64,000 bases of DNA from Pseudomonas sp. (GTDB lineage: Bacteria; Pseudomonadota; Gammaproteobacteria; Pseudomonadales; Pseudomonadaceae): positions 22,761 to 86,760 of the forward strand of contig JAKUTK010000017.1 in the NCBI GenBank assembly GCA_022448005.1. Direction: 5' to 3'. The notes under the pieces are model-generated. The model was not told the DNA's origin, ran no database searches, and worked only from the letters and a program-made list of their open reading frames with translations. Below, in pieces: positions 48,762 through 59,143 of this stretch; positions within the stretch are counted from its first letter, which is position 1; each line of letters starts with the position of its first letter. Position numbers and translations under genes: made by a program.

Positions 48762-49403
48762 TCACGCCTCTCCACGAGCCAGATCGTCAAGTTTCAGCTG
48801 CAGGCCACCGATCGCGGCATCCTGAGACAGCAGTTCTTTTGCTTTGGAATAGGCAGCGTGGGCTTCTTCAGGGCGTTGCAGCTGAACCAGCAGATCGCCC
48901 CGTAACTCTTCACGACTGGCGGCAAACGCATCGACAGCTTCGCCGTCGAGCAACGCGAGACCATCCTCAGCCTTATCCTGCGCCGCAAGAACACGGGCCA
49001 TACGCTGGCGAGCCAGCTCTTCCAGAGTCTTGTCGGCAGGCTTGTCCAGCACCGCCTGAAGCTCCGTTGCAGCCTCGTCGAGACGGCCGGACTCTACCGC
49101 CACCTTGGCAACGAAGAGGCTGCCGTACTGAGCGTAGTGAGAACCAGCGAATTCTTTCTGTAGCAAATTGCCCAGGCGCGAGACCTCGGCCGTATCGGCG
49201 CCACCCTCTTCCAGCGCGGCATTCAGCAACTGCTGATAAACAGTCGAGGAGTTCTGCGCCTGATTGAGCTGGTGCTTCTGCCAGAACTGCCAGCCGAATA
49301 CCAGCACCAGAGCAAGCGCCCCCCCAAACAGCAACGGCTTGCCATTTTGCTGCCACCATTCCTTGATTTGCGCCAGCTGTTCTTCTTCGGTACCCGAGGT
49401 CAC
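48762..49403 (-). CDS. yfgM: YfgM-like ancillary SecYEG translocon subunit
   Basis: A 213-residue protein with an N-terminal cytoplasmic segment (TEEEQLAQIKEWWQQNGK), one transmembrane helix (residues about 22-40) and a periplasmic tetratricopeptide-like domain. In E. coli, YfgM joins the Sec translocon with PpiD and hands proteins to periplasmic chaperones. The gene lies between hisS and bamB, its standard place, four bases from bamB. Confidence 0.9.
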   Translation of the reverse strand: MTSGTEEEQLAQIKEWWQQNGKPLLFGGALALVLVFGWQFWQKHQLNQAQNSSTVYQQLLNAALEEGGADTAEVSRLGNLLQKEFAGSHYAQYGSLFVAKVAVESGRLDEAATELQAVLDKPADKTLEELARQRMARVLAAQDKAEDGLALLDGEAVDAFAASREELRGDLLVQLQRPEEAHAAYSKAKELLSQDAAIGGLQLKLDDLARGEA

Positions 49404-49443
49404 ACTGTCACTCCTTACATTCGCTTAAATCAGACCCGTCCGC

Positions 49444-50727
49444 TCACGCGAGACAGGCAGCCAGACACTCGGGTAGAGCATCCCAGGCAATGCTTTGTTG
49501 TTCGCTGTCGTCGCGCAGCGGCTTGCAACCTACCACGCGCCCGGCCAGTTCGTCGTCACCCAGAATCAGCGCGAAACGGGCGCCGCTCTTGTCGGCTTTC
49601 TTGAACTGACTCTTGAAGCTTCCGCCGCCCGCGTTGACCAGCAGGCGCAGGCCAGGCAAGGCATCCCGCAATCGCTCCGCCAGGCCCAGCGCCGCCAGTT
49701 CGGCCGCCTCGCCGAAAGCACAGATGAACGCGTGTGCCGGCTGATTGAGTTCCGCGGCCACCAATTCGTGTTGTTCGAGTAGCAGTACCAGCCGCTCAAT
49801 GCCCATGGCGAAGCCAACGCCAGGTGTGGGCTTGCCGCCAAACTGACTGACCAGCCCGTCATAGCGACCACCGGCGCAAACGGTTCCTTGCGATCCCAGT
49901 TTGTCGGTCACCCACTCGAACACGGTCCGGCCGTAATAATCGAGGCCACGCACCAGCTTGGGATTAATCTGAAAGTCGATTCCAGCCACTTCGAGACGGG
50001 CCTTGAGGCCCTCGAAATGCGCACGCGATTCTTCATCCAGATAGTCATGCAGCGTCGGCGCGTCAGCCAGCAGCGCTTGGGTCTGGGCATTCTTGCTATC
50101 GAGAATACGCAGGGGGTTAGTCGTCAAGCGGCGCTGGCTGTCTTCGTCGAGCTGCTCGAAATGCTGCTGCAGGTAAGCTACTAACGCATCGCGATAGGTT
50201 GCCCTTGCTTCACTAGAGCCGAGGCTATTCAGCTGCAGGGTGACCGAATCGGACAGTCCGAGCTTCTTCCACAGCCGGGCGGTCAGTACGATCAGCTCGG
50301 CATCGATGTCCGGACCCGGCTGATTGAACACTTCCACGCCAATCTGATGGAACTGACGATAGCGGCCCTTCTGTGGCTTCTCGTAGCGGAACATCGGCCC
50401 CGCATACCAAAGCTTCTGTACCTGCCCGCCGCCTGTCATGCCATGTTCAAGCACAGCGCGCACGCAACCGGCAGTGCCCTCGGGCCGCAGCGTCAATGAC
50501 TCCTCATTACGGTCGAGGAAGGTGTACATCTCCTTGTCGACCACGTCGGTCCCCTCGCCGATTCCGCGAGCGAACAGATCGGTGAACTCGAGGATCGGCA
50601 GACGAATCTCGCTGTAGCCATAGCTATCGAGCAACTGTGCGAAGGTCGTTTCGAGGTAGCGCCAAACCGGCGTCTGGGCCGGAAGAATATCGTTCATGCC
50701 ACGGATGGCTTGCAGGGACTTGCTCAA
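49444..50727 (-). CDS. hisS: histidyl-tRNA synthetase
   Basis: Charges tRNA-His. The 427-residue class II enzyme shows the conserved start [15 protein letters not shown], motif 2 [20 protein letters not shown], the histidine-A motif [15 protein letters not shown], and motif 3 [16 protein letters not shown]. The anticodon-binding domain follows. It comes 14 bases after ispG and 40 bases before yfgM on the same transcript. Confidence 0.97.
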   Translation of the reverse strand: MSKSLQAIRGMNDILPAQTPVWRYLETTFAQLLDSYGYSEIRLPILEFTDLFARGIGEGTDVVDKEMYTFLDRNEESLTLRPEGTAGCVRAVLEHGMTGGGQVQKLWYAGPMFRYEKPQKGRYRQFHQIGVEVFNQPGPDIDAELIVLTARLWKKLGLSDSVTLQLNSLGSSEARATYRDALVAYLQQHFEQLDEDSQRRLTTNPLRILDSKNAQTQALLADAPTLHDYLDEESRAHFEGLKARLEVAGIDFQINPKLVRGLDYYGRTVFEWVTDKLGSQGTVCAGGRYDGLVSQFGGKPTPGVGFAMGIERLVLLLEQHELVAAELNQPAHAFICAFGEAAELAALGLAERLRDALPGLRLLVNAGGGSFKSQFKKADKSGARFALILGDDELAGRVVGCKPLRDDSEQQSIAWDALPECLAACLA

Positions 50728-50741
50728 TTCTGTTCCTTAAT

Positions 50742-51854
50742 TCAGCTGCGCAGTATCAGCGCAGCGTCAGACTCGGCCTTTTCGCTGGCCTTGCGACGAA
50801 TCAGCTGCTCCAGCTCATCGACCAGGTTTTCGTTGTTCAGCTTTTGCGCCGGCTTACCGTCGATATAGATCAGGTTGTTCGGCGTCCCACCTGTCAAGCC
50901 GATATGTGCTTCCTTGGCCTCCCCTGGCCCGTTCACAACGCAACCGATCACAGCCACATCCAGAGGCACCAGCAAATCATCAAGCCGCCCCTCTAATTCG
51001 TTCATGGTCTTGACCACGTCGAAGTTCTGCCGGGAGCAACTTGGACAAGCGATGAAATTGATCCCGCGCGAACGCAGACGCAGCGACTTGAGAATGTCGA
51101 AACCGACCTTGATCTCTTCTACCGGGTCAGCAGCCAGCGAAATACGAATGGTGTCGCCGATGCCTTCGGCGAGCAGCATGCCCAACCCGACTGCCGATTT
51201 AACGGTACCCGAGCGCAAGCCACCGGCTTCGGTAATGCCAAGGTGCAGAGGCTGCTCGATCTTGTCCGCCAACAGACGGTAGGCCGCCACAGCCATGAAT
51301 ACATCGGAGGCTTTTACACTGACCTTGAAATCCGGGAAGTTCAGCCGGTCGAGATGCTCCACATGGCGCAAGGCAGACTCAACCAGCGCCTCGGGTGTCG
51401 GCTCGCCGTACTTCTTTTGCAGATCCTTTTCCAACGAGCCGGCATTGACGCCTATGCGAATCGGGATGCCGCGATCCCGCGCAGCTTCGACCACGGCGCG
51501 GACACGGTCTTCGCGACCGATATTGCCCGGGTTGATGCGCAGGCAATCAACACCCAGTTCAGCGACGCGCAAAGCGATTTGATAATCGAAATGAATGTCC
51601 GCCACCAACGGCAAACTGACCCGCTGTTTGATCTTGCCGAACGCCTCGGCAGCCTCCATCGAAGGCACCGATACACGCACGATGTCAGCTCCGGCATTCT
51701 TCAGCCGTTCGATTTGCGCAACCGTGGCATCCACATCGCAGGTTTCGGTATTGGTCATGCTTTGAACGGCGATAGGCGCATCGCCGCCGACCGGTACGTT
51801 GCCTACCCAGATTTTGCGAGTAGGTCGACGCTTGATAGGAGACTCACTGTGCAT
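50742..51854 (-). CDS. ispG: 4-hydroxy-3-methylbut-2-enyl diphosphate synthase (flavodoxin)
   Basis: Penultimate step of the MEP isoprenoid pathway; a [4Fe-4S] enzyme that reductively opens the cyclic diphosphate. The 370-residue protein has TIM barrel motifs ([19 protein letters not shown]) and the cluster cysteines in [13 protein letters not shown] and [11 protein letters not shown]. Its need for a 4Fe-4S cluster fits its position in the same strand cluster as the isc genes. It overlaps neither neighbour; rodZ ends two bases before its start. Confidence 0.97.
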   Translation of the reverse strand: MHSESPIKRRPTRKIWVGNVPVGGDAPIAVQSMTNTETCDVDATVAQIERLKNAGADIVRVSVPSMEAAEAFGKIKQRVSLPLVADIHFDYQIALRVAELGVDCLRINPGNIGREDRVRAVVEAARDRGIPIRIGVNAGSLEKDLQKKYGEPTPEALVESALRHVEHLDRLNFPDFKVSVKASDVFMAVAAYRLLADKIEQPLHLGITEAGGLRSGTVKSAVGLGMLLAEGIGDTIRISLAADPVEEIKVGFDILKSLRLRSRGINFIACPSCSRQNFDVVKTMNELEGRLDDLLVPLDVAVIGCVVNGPGEAKEAHIGLTGGTPNNLIYIDGKPAQKLNNENLVDELEQLIRRKASEKAESDAALILRS

Positions 51855-51856
51855 GA

Positions 51857-52852
51857 TTACTGTCCGAGCTTGAGACGCGCGGTTTCACCGCGAGTTTTTC
51901 CGGAAAGACTGACGGGCTCGCCGTTGTAGCTGACCTGAACGCCCGAGGCAAAGCCCAGATGCAGGTCCAGCGGGGTTGCGCCAACCAGAGTGCGGCTGCT
52001 GCCGGCTTTAGCCAGCCCGCTGTAGAGCACTTCACCTTTCGCATCAGTGACCCGCGTCCAGCAATCCGCCGTGTAATTCAAGGTCAAACGGCCTTCCCCC
52101 GGCCCGACAGGCTCGGCTTCAGCTACATCAGCCACTGGCGCAGGCGTGGCATCGGGCTGCGCAGCGGCAGGCGCCTCACTGGACGGCTCGTCCTCAGCCT
52201 GCTGCGCTGGCGTCCCATCTTCCGTTTCGACTGCCGACTGTTCAGCTAACGGCAACGGCTCGGTGTTGGGGGCCTGGAGCTCATCGGCAGCCGGTGAGCT
52301 CGAACTGACTGGCTCCTCGATCGCGAGCTCGACTGGCTCTTCAGCCCGGTCGAGCAAATGAATTTCAGTGGTTCCGTCGGCAGCCTCAACCTCAATGCGC
52401 TCAAGCGCGGAGACCGACGGGCCCGACTCGGTACGAGCCGAGCGGTCCTGCCACCACAGGAACGCACCTACGCCGATCACCAATGTCAGGATGAAGGTAA
52501 AGAAGCGCACCATGCTGCGAGACAGCCGCACGGGCTGATCGATGTGACCAAGGCTGTTGACGCTGCTACCGGTTGCATCTGTACCGGTATGCTGGTCGAA
52601 CTGCTGTACCAGACGATTCTGGTCCAGCCCCAGCAGCTTGGCGTACGCGCGAACGTAGCCACGGGCGAACGTGTGGCCCGGCAGCTGACTGAAGTCACCC
52701 GCCTCTATCTGGGTAAGGGATCGCTCTGAAAGGTTGAGCTGCTTGGCCACCGCAGGAAGGGACCAGTTTTTACTCTCGCGCGCGGCCCGCAACGTTTCGC
52801 CAGGATTGCCCAAGGCCGTCGGGGCGGCGGCTTCAGAATGGGGCGCTATCAT
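51857..52852 (-). CDS. rodZ: RodZ-like protein (helix-turn-helix, DUF4115)
   Basis: Cell-shape protein that links MreB to the elongation machinery. The 331-residue protein has a cytoplasmic Cro/CI-type helix-turn-helix (about residues 16-85, [22 protein letters not shown]), one transmembrane helix (about 116-134), a Ser/Pro/Ala/Glu-rich linker, and a periplasmic DUF4115 domain ([20 protein letters not shown]). The start codon overlaps the pilF stop by four bases (ATGA), so the two are translationally coupled. Confidence 0.92.
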   Translation of the reverse strand: MIAPHSEAAAPTALGNPGETLRAARESKNWSLPAVAKQLNLSERSLTQIEAGDFSQLPGHTFARGYVRAYAKLLGLDQNRLVQQFDQHTGTDATGSSVNSLGHIDQPVRLSRSMVRFFTFILTLVIGVGAFLWWQDRSARTESGPSVSALERIEVEAADGTTEIHLLDRAEEPVELAIEEPVSSSSPAADELQAPNTEPLPLAEQSAVETEDGTPAQQAEDEPSSEAPAAAQPDATPAPVADVAEAEPVGPGEGRLTLNYTADCWTRVTDAKGEVLYSGLAKAGSSRTLVGATPLDLHLGFASGVQVSYNGEPVSLSGKTRGETARLKLGQ

Positions 52853-53607
52853 CGTTGCTCCGAAAGAAACTGTTGGTATTCAGGCGTCCCCGGATACAGG
52901 CGCTTGAGCTGCAAACCCAGGCTCGCCGCCTGATCGCGGTCCTGATGGATGTTCGCCAAACGAACGCCCAGCAGCAGACTGCGGGCATTTTGCTCGGCAA
53001 GACTGCTGAAACCTTCGTAGTAACGTTTTGCCGGGACGTACTGCTTGTCTTCGTACGCCATCATGGCCAATTCGAGTAGTGCGCGCGGCTGCCGGCTGTC
53101 GAGGCGCAAGGCACGAGTGAAATAGGTTTCGGCCTGCTCCCGCTGATCCAGCATCAGAGCAGTCATCCCCATGTTCTGAAAGACGTGGGATCGCCCGGAA
53201 TACAGATTATCTTCTGCCGCCTTTGAGAAACGCTCCATTGCCTCTGGATAGCGCTTTTGCTCGAACAGAAAGCTGCCGTAGTTGTTGAGGATACGGGCGT
53301 CATTGTGACTCGACAGCGCCTTACGGTAATGCTCGTCGGCGAGCTGATTTTCCATTTCGTTCTGGAATACCAAGGCCAACGCCGCATGGGCATCTGCGCT
53401 GTTGGGGTCCAGCTCAAGCGCCTTGCGTAGCGGCGATTTCGCACGAGAGGCCTCGCCCTGCTGCAAATAGCCGATGCCAAGCTGAATATAGGCATCTCGG
53501 GCTTCGTCGCGACCTTCCGAGGTGCGCATCGGGTTCACCGATCCGGAAGACACACAGCCAGCCATTAGACTGGCGAGCACAAACAGCAGCGCGACGCGCA
53601 AGGTCAT
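52849..53607 (-). CDS. pilF: type IV pilus biogenesis/stability lipoprotein PilF (PilW)
   Basis: Pilotin lipoprotein needed for localisation and assembly of the PilQ secretin. The protein of 252 residues has a signal with lipobox LMAGC (Cys18) and about six TPR motifs (AYIQLGIGYLQQGEASRAKSP and following). I chose the ATG at 53607 (MTLRVALLF) since an AGGGGG lies at good distance and it gives the usual length; another ATG is six bases upstream. Twitching pili are implied. It is between rlmN and rodZ, its usual place. Confidence 0.94.
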   Translation of the reverse strand: MTLRVALLFVLASLMAGCVSSGSVNPMRTSEGRDEARDAYIQLGIGYLQQGEASRAKSPLRKALELDPNSADAHAALALVFQNEMENQLADEHYRKALSSHNDARILNNYGSFLFEQKRYPEAMERFSKAAEDNLYSGRSHVFQNMGMTALMLDQREQAETYFTRALRLDSRQPRALLELAMMAYEDKQYVPAKRYYEGFSSLAEQNARSLLLGVRLANIHQDRDQAASLGLQLKRLYPGTPEYQQFLSEQR

Positions 53608-53618
53608 CAGCATCCCCC

Positions 53619-54767
53619 TCAGGAACGGTTCGTAGCAACGGGCGTCGTCACTGGCTCAGATTGCAGCTGGCGCACTGCGATGTAGCGCTCGCTTCGACGC
53701 GTTCTATCCAGCACCTGCCCGACCAGCTGGCCGCAGGCTGCGTCGATATCCTCACCGCGAGTGGTGCGCACTGTCACATTGTGCCCAGCTTTGTGGAGGA
53801 TGTCCTGAAAATGTCGGATTGCGTTGTTGCTCGGCCGCTCATATCCGGAGTGCGGAAAGGGATTGAACGGGATCAGATTGATCTTGCACGGAATCTTCGC
53901 CAGCAGAACGACCATCTGTTCGGCGTGCTCAGGCTGATCGTTAACGCCCTGTAACAACGTGTATTCGATAGTCAGGACGCGCTTTTCGCCGAGATTGGAG
54001 ATATAGCGTTGGCAAGCCGCCAACAGCATTTCCAATGGGTATTTCTTGTTGATCGGAACCAGCTGATCACGTAATTCATCATTCGGCGCGTGCAGCGAAA
54101 GGGCCAGCGAGACATCGATGACCTTGGACAGCTCCTCGATCATCGGTACTACACCCGATGTTGAGAGTGTCACCTTACGCTTGGATATACCGTAGCCGAG
54201 GTCGTCCATCATGATCTGCATGGCGGCGACGACATTGTCGAAGTTGAGCAGGGGTTCGCCCATGCCCATCATCACCACGTTGGTGATGGCGCGATCTACC
54301 TTCGCCGGTATAGTGCCGAACGACTTGTTGGCAATCCACACCTGACCGATCACTTCGGCAGCGGTGAGGTTGCTATTAAAACCTTGCTTGCCAGTCGAGC
54401 AGAAGCTGCAGTCCAGCGCACAGCCAGCCTGGGAAGAAACACAGAGCGTGCCTCGCCCACCCTGGGGAATATAGACGGTCTCCACGCAGCTCCCCGAAGC
54501 CACACGCACAACCCATTTGCGGGTGCCGTCGGTGGAAATGTCTTCGCTAACGATTTCGGGGCCGCGGATCTCAGCAGAGGCCTTGAGCTTTTCGCGCAAG
54601 GCCTTGCCGATATTACTCATGGCATCGAAGTCATCGACGCCAAAGTGGTGAATCCATTTCATGACCTGACCGGCACGAAAGCGCTTCTCCCCTATGGAAT
54701 CGAAGAAGCTTTCCAGCTGAGGCTGGGTCAGCCCCAGCAGATTTACTTTACCGGTAGTCACAGTCAT
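53619..54767 (-). CDS. rlmN: dual-specificity RNA methyltransferase RlmN
   Basis: Radical SAM enzyme that methylates C2 of A2503 in 23S rRNA and A37 of some tRNAs. The 382-residue protein has the radical-SAM cluster cysteines Cys116-x3-Cys120-x2-Cys123 ([13 protein letters not shown]) and an [12 protein letters not shown] motif. It has the C-terminal Cys region ([13 protein letters not shown]) with the second cysteine used in the methylation intermediate. It lies between ndk and pilF. Confidence 0.97.
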   Translation of the reverse strand: MTVTTGKVNLLGLTQPQLESFFDSIGEKRFRAGQVMKWIHHFGVDDFDAMSNIGKALREKLKASAEIRGPEIVSEDISTDGTRKWVVRVASGSCVETVYIPQGGRGTLCVSSQAGCALDCSFCSTGKQGFNSNLTAAEVIGQVWIANKSFGTIPAKVDRAITNVVMMGMGEPLLNFDNVVAAMQIMMDDLGYGISKRKVTLSTSGVVPMIEELSKVIDVSLALSLHAPNDELRDQLVPINKKYPLEMLLAACQRYISNLGEKRVLTIEYTLLQGVNDQPEHAEQMVVLLAKIPCKINLIPFNPFPHSGYERPSNNAIRHFQDILHKAGHNVTVRTTRGEDIDAACGQLVGQVLDRTRRSERYIAVRQLQSEPVTTPVATNRS

Positions 54768-54787
54768 CAGGATTCACCTTCGCCTGA

Positions 54788-55219
54788 TCAGCGAATGCGG
54801 GCACACACTTCGGTGGCAGAGAAGAAGTAGGCGATTTCGCGAGCGGCGGACGCCTCGGAGTCGGAACCATGAACAGCGTTCTCATCGATGGAGACAGCGA
54901 AATCGGCGCGAATAGTGCCTGGAGCTGCTTCCTTCGGGTTGGTAGCGCCCATCAGCTCACGGTTTTTGGCAATGGCGTCTTCGCCTTCCAGAACCTGGAC
55001 GATTACCGGACCGGACACCATGAAAGCGACCAGGTCCTTGAAGAAACCGCGCTCGCTGTGTTCGGCATAGAAACCGCCCGCTTCACGTTCGGACAACTGA
55101 ACCATCTTCGAAGCGACGACACGCAGACCAGCCTTCTCAAAACGAGAGGTGATTTCACCAATAACATTCTTGGCGACGGCGTCAGGCTTGATGATGGAGA
55201 AAGTGCGTTGCAGGGCCAT
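54788..55219 (-). CDS. ndk: nucleoside diphosphate kinase
   Basis: Transfers the gamma-phosphate from ATP to nucleoside diphosphates by a phosphohistidine. The 143-residue protein begins [15 protein letters not shown]; the active His is 117 (ENAVHGSDS). The start at 55219 gives the conserved N terminus; the longer open frame is ruled out by lack of conservation. A near-perfect -10 in a hairpin loop lies about 50 bases upstream and suggests an internal promoter that separates it from the isc genes. Confidence 0.97.
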   Translation of the reverse strand: MALQRTFSIIKPDAVAKNVIGEITSRFEKAGLRVVASKMVQLSEREAGGFYAEHSERGFFKDLVAFMVSGPVIVQVLEGEDAIAKNRELMGATNPKEAAPGTIRADFAVSIDENAVHGSDSEASAAREIAYFFSATEVCARIR

Positions 55220-55260
55220 TTGAAACTCCAGAAAACGATAGGTTAAAGCAAACGAGTAAA

Positions 55261-55279
55261 CCCGCGAATTATACGCGGG
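55261..55279 (-). promoter_or_regulatory. hairpin with TATAAT loop upstream of ndk
   Basis: The inverted repeat CCCGCG / CGCGGG (55261-55266 and 55274-55279) encloses AATTATA, so on the minus strand the loop reads TATAATT. TATAAT lies about 49 bases before the ndk ATG and would suit a -10. No good -35 is seen at 17 bases. Alternatively the hairpin ends iscX transcription, and a promoter and terminator share the same bases. Just upstream, AGAAGC occurs three times (55306, 55313, 55327). Confidence 0.5.
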
Positions 55280-55381
55280 TCGAGACGAAAAATATAAGGG
55301 TAGCCAGAAGCTAGAAGCCAATCGGCAGAAGCCATCACTTCCAGATAGCCCTCCCACAGACCCCGGCTGAAAGAGGCTCCT

Positions 55382-55579
55382 CTAAGCCTCTTCGATCCAG
55401 GCAGCCTGTATGGCTTCCAGGACTTTTTCGCCACCGCGCGTCGGATCGTCCGAAAAGCTTGGCAGCTCGACAACCCAACGATGCAATTCGACGAAATTTA
55501 CGTAGCGGGGATCAACGTCAGGCTTACGCTCACTCAGCTCAATTGCAATATCCAATACATCGGACCATTTAAGCGCCAT
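55382..55579 (-). CDS. iscX: Fe-S cluster assembly protein IscX
   Basis: A 65-residue acidic adaptor that binds IscS and modulates iron delivery to IscU, competing with CyaY. It begins MALKWSDVLDIAIELSE and contains the conserved DPRYVNFVELHRWV and FSDDP segments. It ends the isc operon, 13 bases after fdx. Confidence 0.96.
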   Translation of the reverse strand: MALKWSDVLDIAIELSERKPDVDPRYVNFVELHRWVVELPSFSDDPTRGGEKVLEAIQAAWIEEA

Positions 55580-55592
55580 GATTCACCTCGCC

Positions 55593-55931
55593 TTAATGAC
55601 CTTCGGACACTTGATTGATGGTGTATTTCGGTATCTCGACAACCAGATCGACGTCGGCAATCGCAGCCTGGCAGGACAGCCTGGAGGTAGGCTCTAGCCC
55701 CCATGCCTTATCCAGCATGTCATCCTCCAACTCGTCGGACGCCTCTAGCGAAGCGAAGCCCTCGCGGATCACCACGTGGCAAGTCGTACACGCACAGGAC
55801 TTTTCACAGGCATGTTCAATATCGATGCCATTTCGCAGCGCAGCGTCAAGCACCGTCTCACCGGGCTGAGCATCCACTACCGCCCCTTCCGGACAATGGT
55901 CGGCATGAGGCAGGAAAACAATCTGCGGCAT
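55593..55931 (-). CDS. fdx: ISC-type [2Fe-2S] ferredoxin
   Basis: Supplies electrons to cluster formation on IscU. The 112-residue protein shows the four ligand cysteines at 42, 48, 51 and 87, exactly as in E. coli Fdx (CEKSCACTTC and LSCQA). I chose the ATG at 55931 (MPQIVFLPHADHCPEGAVV); a TTG nine bases upstream could also serve and overlaps the hscA stop. GAGG for this start is inside the last codons of hscA. Confidence 0.94.
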   Translation of the reverse strand: MPQIVFLPHADHCPEGAVVDAQPGETVLDAALRNGIDIEHACEKSCACTTCHVVIREGFASLEASDELEDDMLDKAWGLEPTSRLSCQAAIADVDLVVEIPKYTINQVSEGH

Positions 55932-55936
55932 CTGGT

Positions 55937-57799
55937 TCAATCCTCGATATCGTTAAGCCGCCGCCCGGCCAAGGCGGCCTTGACGGTGGAATCTAGTCGT
56001 CGTGCTGCAAACGCATCGGTAATCTGGCTAAGGCGCTTCACCTGACGTTCGATGGCCACGCCATCCTGACTATCAAGCAACTCTCGCAATTCGCGCACCT
56101 GCGACTCGATCGCCTCGCGTTCTTCTTGATCGAGCAGACGCACGCCATCAACCGCCAATGCCCCTTCAACCGCCTCGAGCAGTCGCTGCGCATCGACCAA
56201 CTGTTCACGAAGCGCTCGGGCCGTTTTGTCTTCATTGGCCTTATGAAAAGAGTCTTCCAACATGCGAGCAATCTCGCCATCGGTGAGCCCATAAGAGGGC
56301 TTTACCTGGATACTGGACTCCACGCCCGACGCCAGCTCACGCGCCGAAACACTGAGCAGCCCGTCCGCATCAACCTGAAAGGTGACACGAATCTTCGCAG
56401 CCCCGGCCACCATTGGCGGGATGCCCCGCAGCTCGAAGCGAGCCAGGGATCTACAATCGACAATAAGCTCGCGCTCACCCTGCAGCACATGGATCATCAT
56501 GGCCGTCTGGCCGTCCTTGTACGTGGTGAACTCCTGAGCCCGAGCAACCGGAATGGTGGTATTGCGCGGAATGATCTTCTCCATCAGCCCGCCCATCGTT
56601 TCCAGTCCAAGCGACAGCGGAATTACATCGAGCAGCAACAGCTCTTCACCATCGCGATTGTTGCCGGCCAGCGTCTCGGCCTGGATTGCAGCACCGATAG
56701 CAACGACCTGATCGGGATCGATATCCGTCAACGGTTCCCGACCGAACATCTCCCCCACACGCTCGCGAACCCGAGGGACCCGCGTGGAACCGCCAACCAT
56801 GACCACCGCCTGGACCTCATCCAGCTCAATCGACGAATCACGCAGTGCGCGCCTGCACGATTTAAGGCTACGAGCGATCATCGGCTCGATGAGCTCGTTG
56901 AATGTGGGTCGTGTCAGAATGCCCTGCCAATCGGCATAGCGCACTTCGACGGTATCTGTTTCGCTGAGCTGCTCCTTGGCATCGCAGGCAATTTTCAGCA
57001 CTTCGCGCTGGGTTCCCGGATCGAGATCCTGGGAGGCGCCGGCCTTGGCCAGAATCCAGCCGGCAATCGCATGATCGAAATCATCACCGCCAAGCGCAGT
57101 ATCACCACCGGTAGCCAGCACCTCGAATACGCCTTTGGTCAGGCGCAGGATGGAGATATCGAAGGTTCCACCGCCCAGGTCATAGATCGCCACGACACCT
57201 TCGGCTTCGCGGTCCAGACCGTAGGCAACGGCGGCGGCAGTAGGCTCATTAAGCAGGCGTAGCACGTTGAGATTAGCCAAGCGCGCGGCATCCTTGGTCG
57301 CTTGCCGTTGCGCATCATCGAAATATGCCGGAACCGTAATCACCGCACCGACCAGCTCGCCGCCCAATACGGCCTCAGCACGCTCACGCAACGCGCGAAG
57401 AATCTCCGCAGAGACCGCAACCGGGCTTCTGGCACCCTGCACCGTCTCGATGAAGGGCATCTGTGACTGCCCCTCGCTGAATCGATAAGGCAGCTGCCCA
57501 CCAAGCTGCTTCACATCACCAACACCCCTACCCATCAAGCGCTTGACGGACACAATGGTATTTAACGGATCGCTGGCAGCGGCGGCTTTCGCTGCTCGCC
57601 CCACTTCAACGTGATCGCTGTGATAACGCACCGCGGATGGCAGAATCACCTCTCCATCGCCATCGGCCAGTGGCGCCGTAACGCCACTTCGCAGCGCTGC
57701 AACGAGTGAATTGGTAGTGCCAAGATCGATGCCAACCGCCAGTCGACGCTGGTGCGGTTGCGGGCTTTGTCCGGGTTCAGCTATCTGAAGTAAGGCCAT
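55937..57799 (-). CDS. hscA: Fe-S assembly chaperone HscA (Hsp70 type)
   Basis: An Hsp70 that uses ATP to help release the cluster from IscU; it recognises the LPPVK motif. The 620-residue protein has the actin-fold ATPase domain ([40 protein letters not shown]), a short linker ([15 protein letters not shown]) and a substrate-binding domain with its lid. It is shorter than DnaK, as is usual for HscA, and has its partner hscB 41 bases upstream. Confidence 0.97.
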   Translation of the reverse strand: MALLQIAEPGQSPQPHQRRLAVGIDLGTTNSLVAALRSGVTAPLADGDGEVILPSAVRYHSDHVEVGRAAKAAAASDPLNTIVSVKRLMGRGVGDVKQLGGQLPYRFSEGQSQMPFIETVQGARSPVAVSAEILRALRERAEAVLGGELVGAVITVPAYFDDAQRQATKDAARLANLNVLRLLNEPTAAAVAYGLDREAEGVVAIYDLGGGTFDISILRLTKGVFEVLATGGDTALGGDDFDHAIAGWILAKAGASQDLDPGTQREVLKIACDAKEQLSETDTVEVRYADWQGILTRPTFNELIEPMIARSLKSCRRALRDSSIELDEVQAVVMVGGSTRVPRVRERVGEMFGREPLTDIDPDQVVAIGAAIQAETLAGNNRDGEELLLLDVIPLSLGLETMGGLMEKIIPRNTTIPVARAQEFTTYKDGQTAMMIHVLQGERELIVDCRSLARFELRGIPPMVAGAAKIRVTFQVDADGLLSVSARELASGVESSIQVKPSYGLTDGEIARMLEDSFHKANEDKTARALREQLVDAQRLLEAVEGALAVDGVRLLDQEEREAIESQVRELRELLDSQDGVAIERQVKRLSQITDAFAARRLDSTVKAALAGRRLNDIED

Positions 57800-57840
57800 G
57801 TCTGTCTGATATCGGGCGCAGCGTCTGGCGCTACGCGGGG

Positions 57841-58362
57841 TTAATCGTCGAGGCGCTCTTCTAACTGGCGCACTTCCTGGGACAGCTTGTCGAGAAACTG
57901 CATGCGGCGCACCAGCCGCTCCGCCTCCGGCCGCTGCGAATCATCCCGCCAGATGCTGGCGAAAGAGTCATTGAGACCTTGCTGAGCCGATTTGAGGCGA
58001 GCCTTGAAGGAAGCTACACCTGCGATATCTGCATCACTTTGCAACTCCTCCAGCTCTTCGCGCCACTGCATCTGCTGCATAAGGAAAGCGGGATCCTGAA
58101 CGGTCGCTTCCAAAGGCAGCTCGCGACCCTCAAGCGTGAGCAGGTAGCGAGCTCGACGCGACGGGCTCTTCAGCGTCTGATAGGCCTCATTGAGATTCGT
58201 CGAGCGCTCGATTGCGAAGCGTTGTTCAGCCTCACCAGCATCAGCAAACCGGTCCGGATGAACTTTGCGCGCCAGCTCGCGGTAACGAGACGACAGCAGC
58301 TCCGGATCGATATCGAAAGTTGGCTGCAACTCGAACAGCGCATAGTGACAGGGAGTTCCCAC
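57841..58362 (-). CDS. hscB: co-chaperone HscB (J-protein), GTG start
   Basis: A DnaJ-type co-chaperone that brings IscU to HscA. From the start at 58362 the protein is 173 residues: J domain with HPD at residues 35-37 ([18 protein letters not shown]), then the three-helix IscU-binding domain. The start is GTG, not ATG: its GAGGA ribosome binding site overlaps the iscA stop (TGAGGA), and the frame upstream of it is the tail of iscA read in another phase. The usual length supports this start. Confidence 0.95.
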   Translation of the reverse strand: MGTPCHYALFELQPTFDIDPELLSSRYRELARKVHPDRFADAGEAEQRFAIERSTNLNEAYQTLKSPSRRARYLLTLEGRELPLEATVQDPAFLMQQMQWREELEELQSDADIAGVASFKARLKSAQQGLNDSFASIWRDDSQRPEAERLVRRMQFLDKLSQEVRQLEERLDD

Positions 58363-58369
58363 AGCGTCC

Positions 58370-58693
58370 TCAGATATTGAAGCTTTCGCCGCAGCCGCAT
58401 TCGCCACGTACGTTAGGGTTGTTGAACTTGAAACCTTCGTTCAGACCCTCTCGAACAAAGTCGAGCTCCGTCCCGTCGAGGTACACGAGGCTCTTCGGAT
58501 CGATGATCACCTTCACGCCATGACTGTCGAAGACCGAGTCCTCTGTTGCTGCTTCGTCCACGAACTCGAGCACATAAGCCAGGCCGGAACAGCCGGTGGT
58601 TCGTACGCCCAACCGGACCCCAAGCCCCTTGCCGCGCCCTTCCAGAGAACGGCGCACGTGATCGGCAGCGGCGGTTGTCATGCTGATAGCCAT
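58370..58693 (-). CDS. iscA: A-type Fe-S carrier IscA
   Basis: Receives clusters from the scaffold and passes them to apo-proteins. The 107-residue protein has the three required cysteines at 35, 99 and 101 ([16 protein letters not shown]). The start at 58693 ([13 protein letters not shown]) is conserved in pseudomonads; the frame continues upstream but is not conserved. It lies between iscU and hscB. Confidence 0.97.
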   Translation of the reverse strand: MAISMTTAAADHVRRSLEGRGKGLGVRLGVRTTGCSGLAYVLEFVDEAATEDSVFDSHGVKVIIDPKSLVYLDGTELDFVREGLNEGFKFNNPNVRGECGCGESFNI

Positions 58694-58703
58694 CGATACC
58701 CCC

Positions 58704-59096
58704 TTAGGCCTGCGGCAACCCTTTTTTCTCGCGGTAATCGCGAACGGCTGCCTTGATGGCATCCTCTGCCAATACCGAGCAATGGATTTTCACCGGCGGC
58801 AGTGCCAGCTCTTCAGCGAGCTGAGTGTTCTTGATGGTTTCCGCTTCTTCCAGCGTCTTGCCCTTCATCCACTCGGTGGCGAGGGAGCTGGAAGCAATGG
58901 CCGAACCGCAACCATAGGTCTTGAACTTGGCATCTTCGATCACGCCTTGCTCGTTGACCTTGATCTGCAGTCGCATTACATCGCCGCACGCCGGCGCGCC
59001 GACCATGCCGGTACCGATGGAAGGATCCTCAGCGTCGAACTTACCGACGTTGCGGGGATTTTCGTAATGGTCAATGACCTTATCACTGTATGCCAT
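58704..59096 (-). CDS. iscU: Fe-S cluster scaffold IscU
   Basis: Scaffold on which [2Fe-2S] clusters are built from IscS sulfur. The 130-residue protein has the ligands Cys37, Asp39, Cys63, His105 and Cys106, and LPPVK at 99-103, the HscA recognition site. It is followed closely by iscA and preceded by iscS on the isc transcript. Confidence 0.98.
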   Translation of the reverse strand: MAYSDKVIDHYENPRNVGKFDAEDPSIGTGMVGAPACGDVMRLQIKVNEQGVIEDAKFKTYGCGSAIASSSLATEWMKGKTLEEAETIKNTQLAEELALPPVKIHCSVLAEDAIKAAVRDYREKKGLPQA

Positions 59097-59143
59097 GGTG
59101 CAATCCTCTTTGAATCAGGCTATGCGGAACTCGACGTTTCAAA

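Noticed and set aside
55306..55332. AGAAGC repeated three times upstream of ndk
   Set aside because: The copies are six bases long with uneven spacing, too short and irregular to be an operator or a repeat array.
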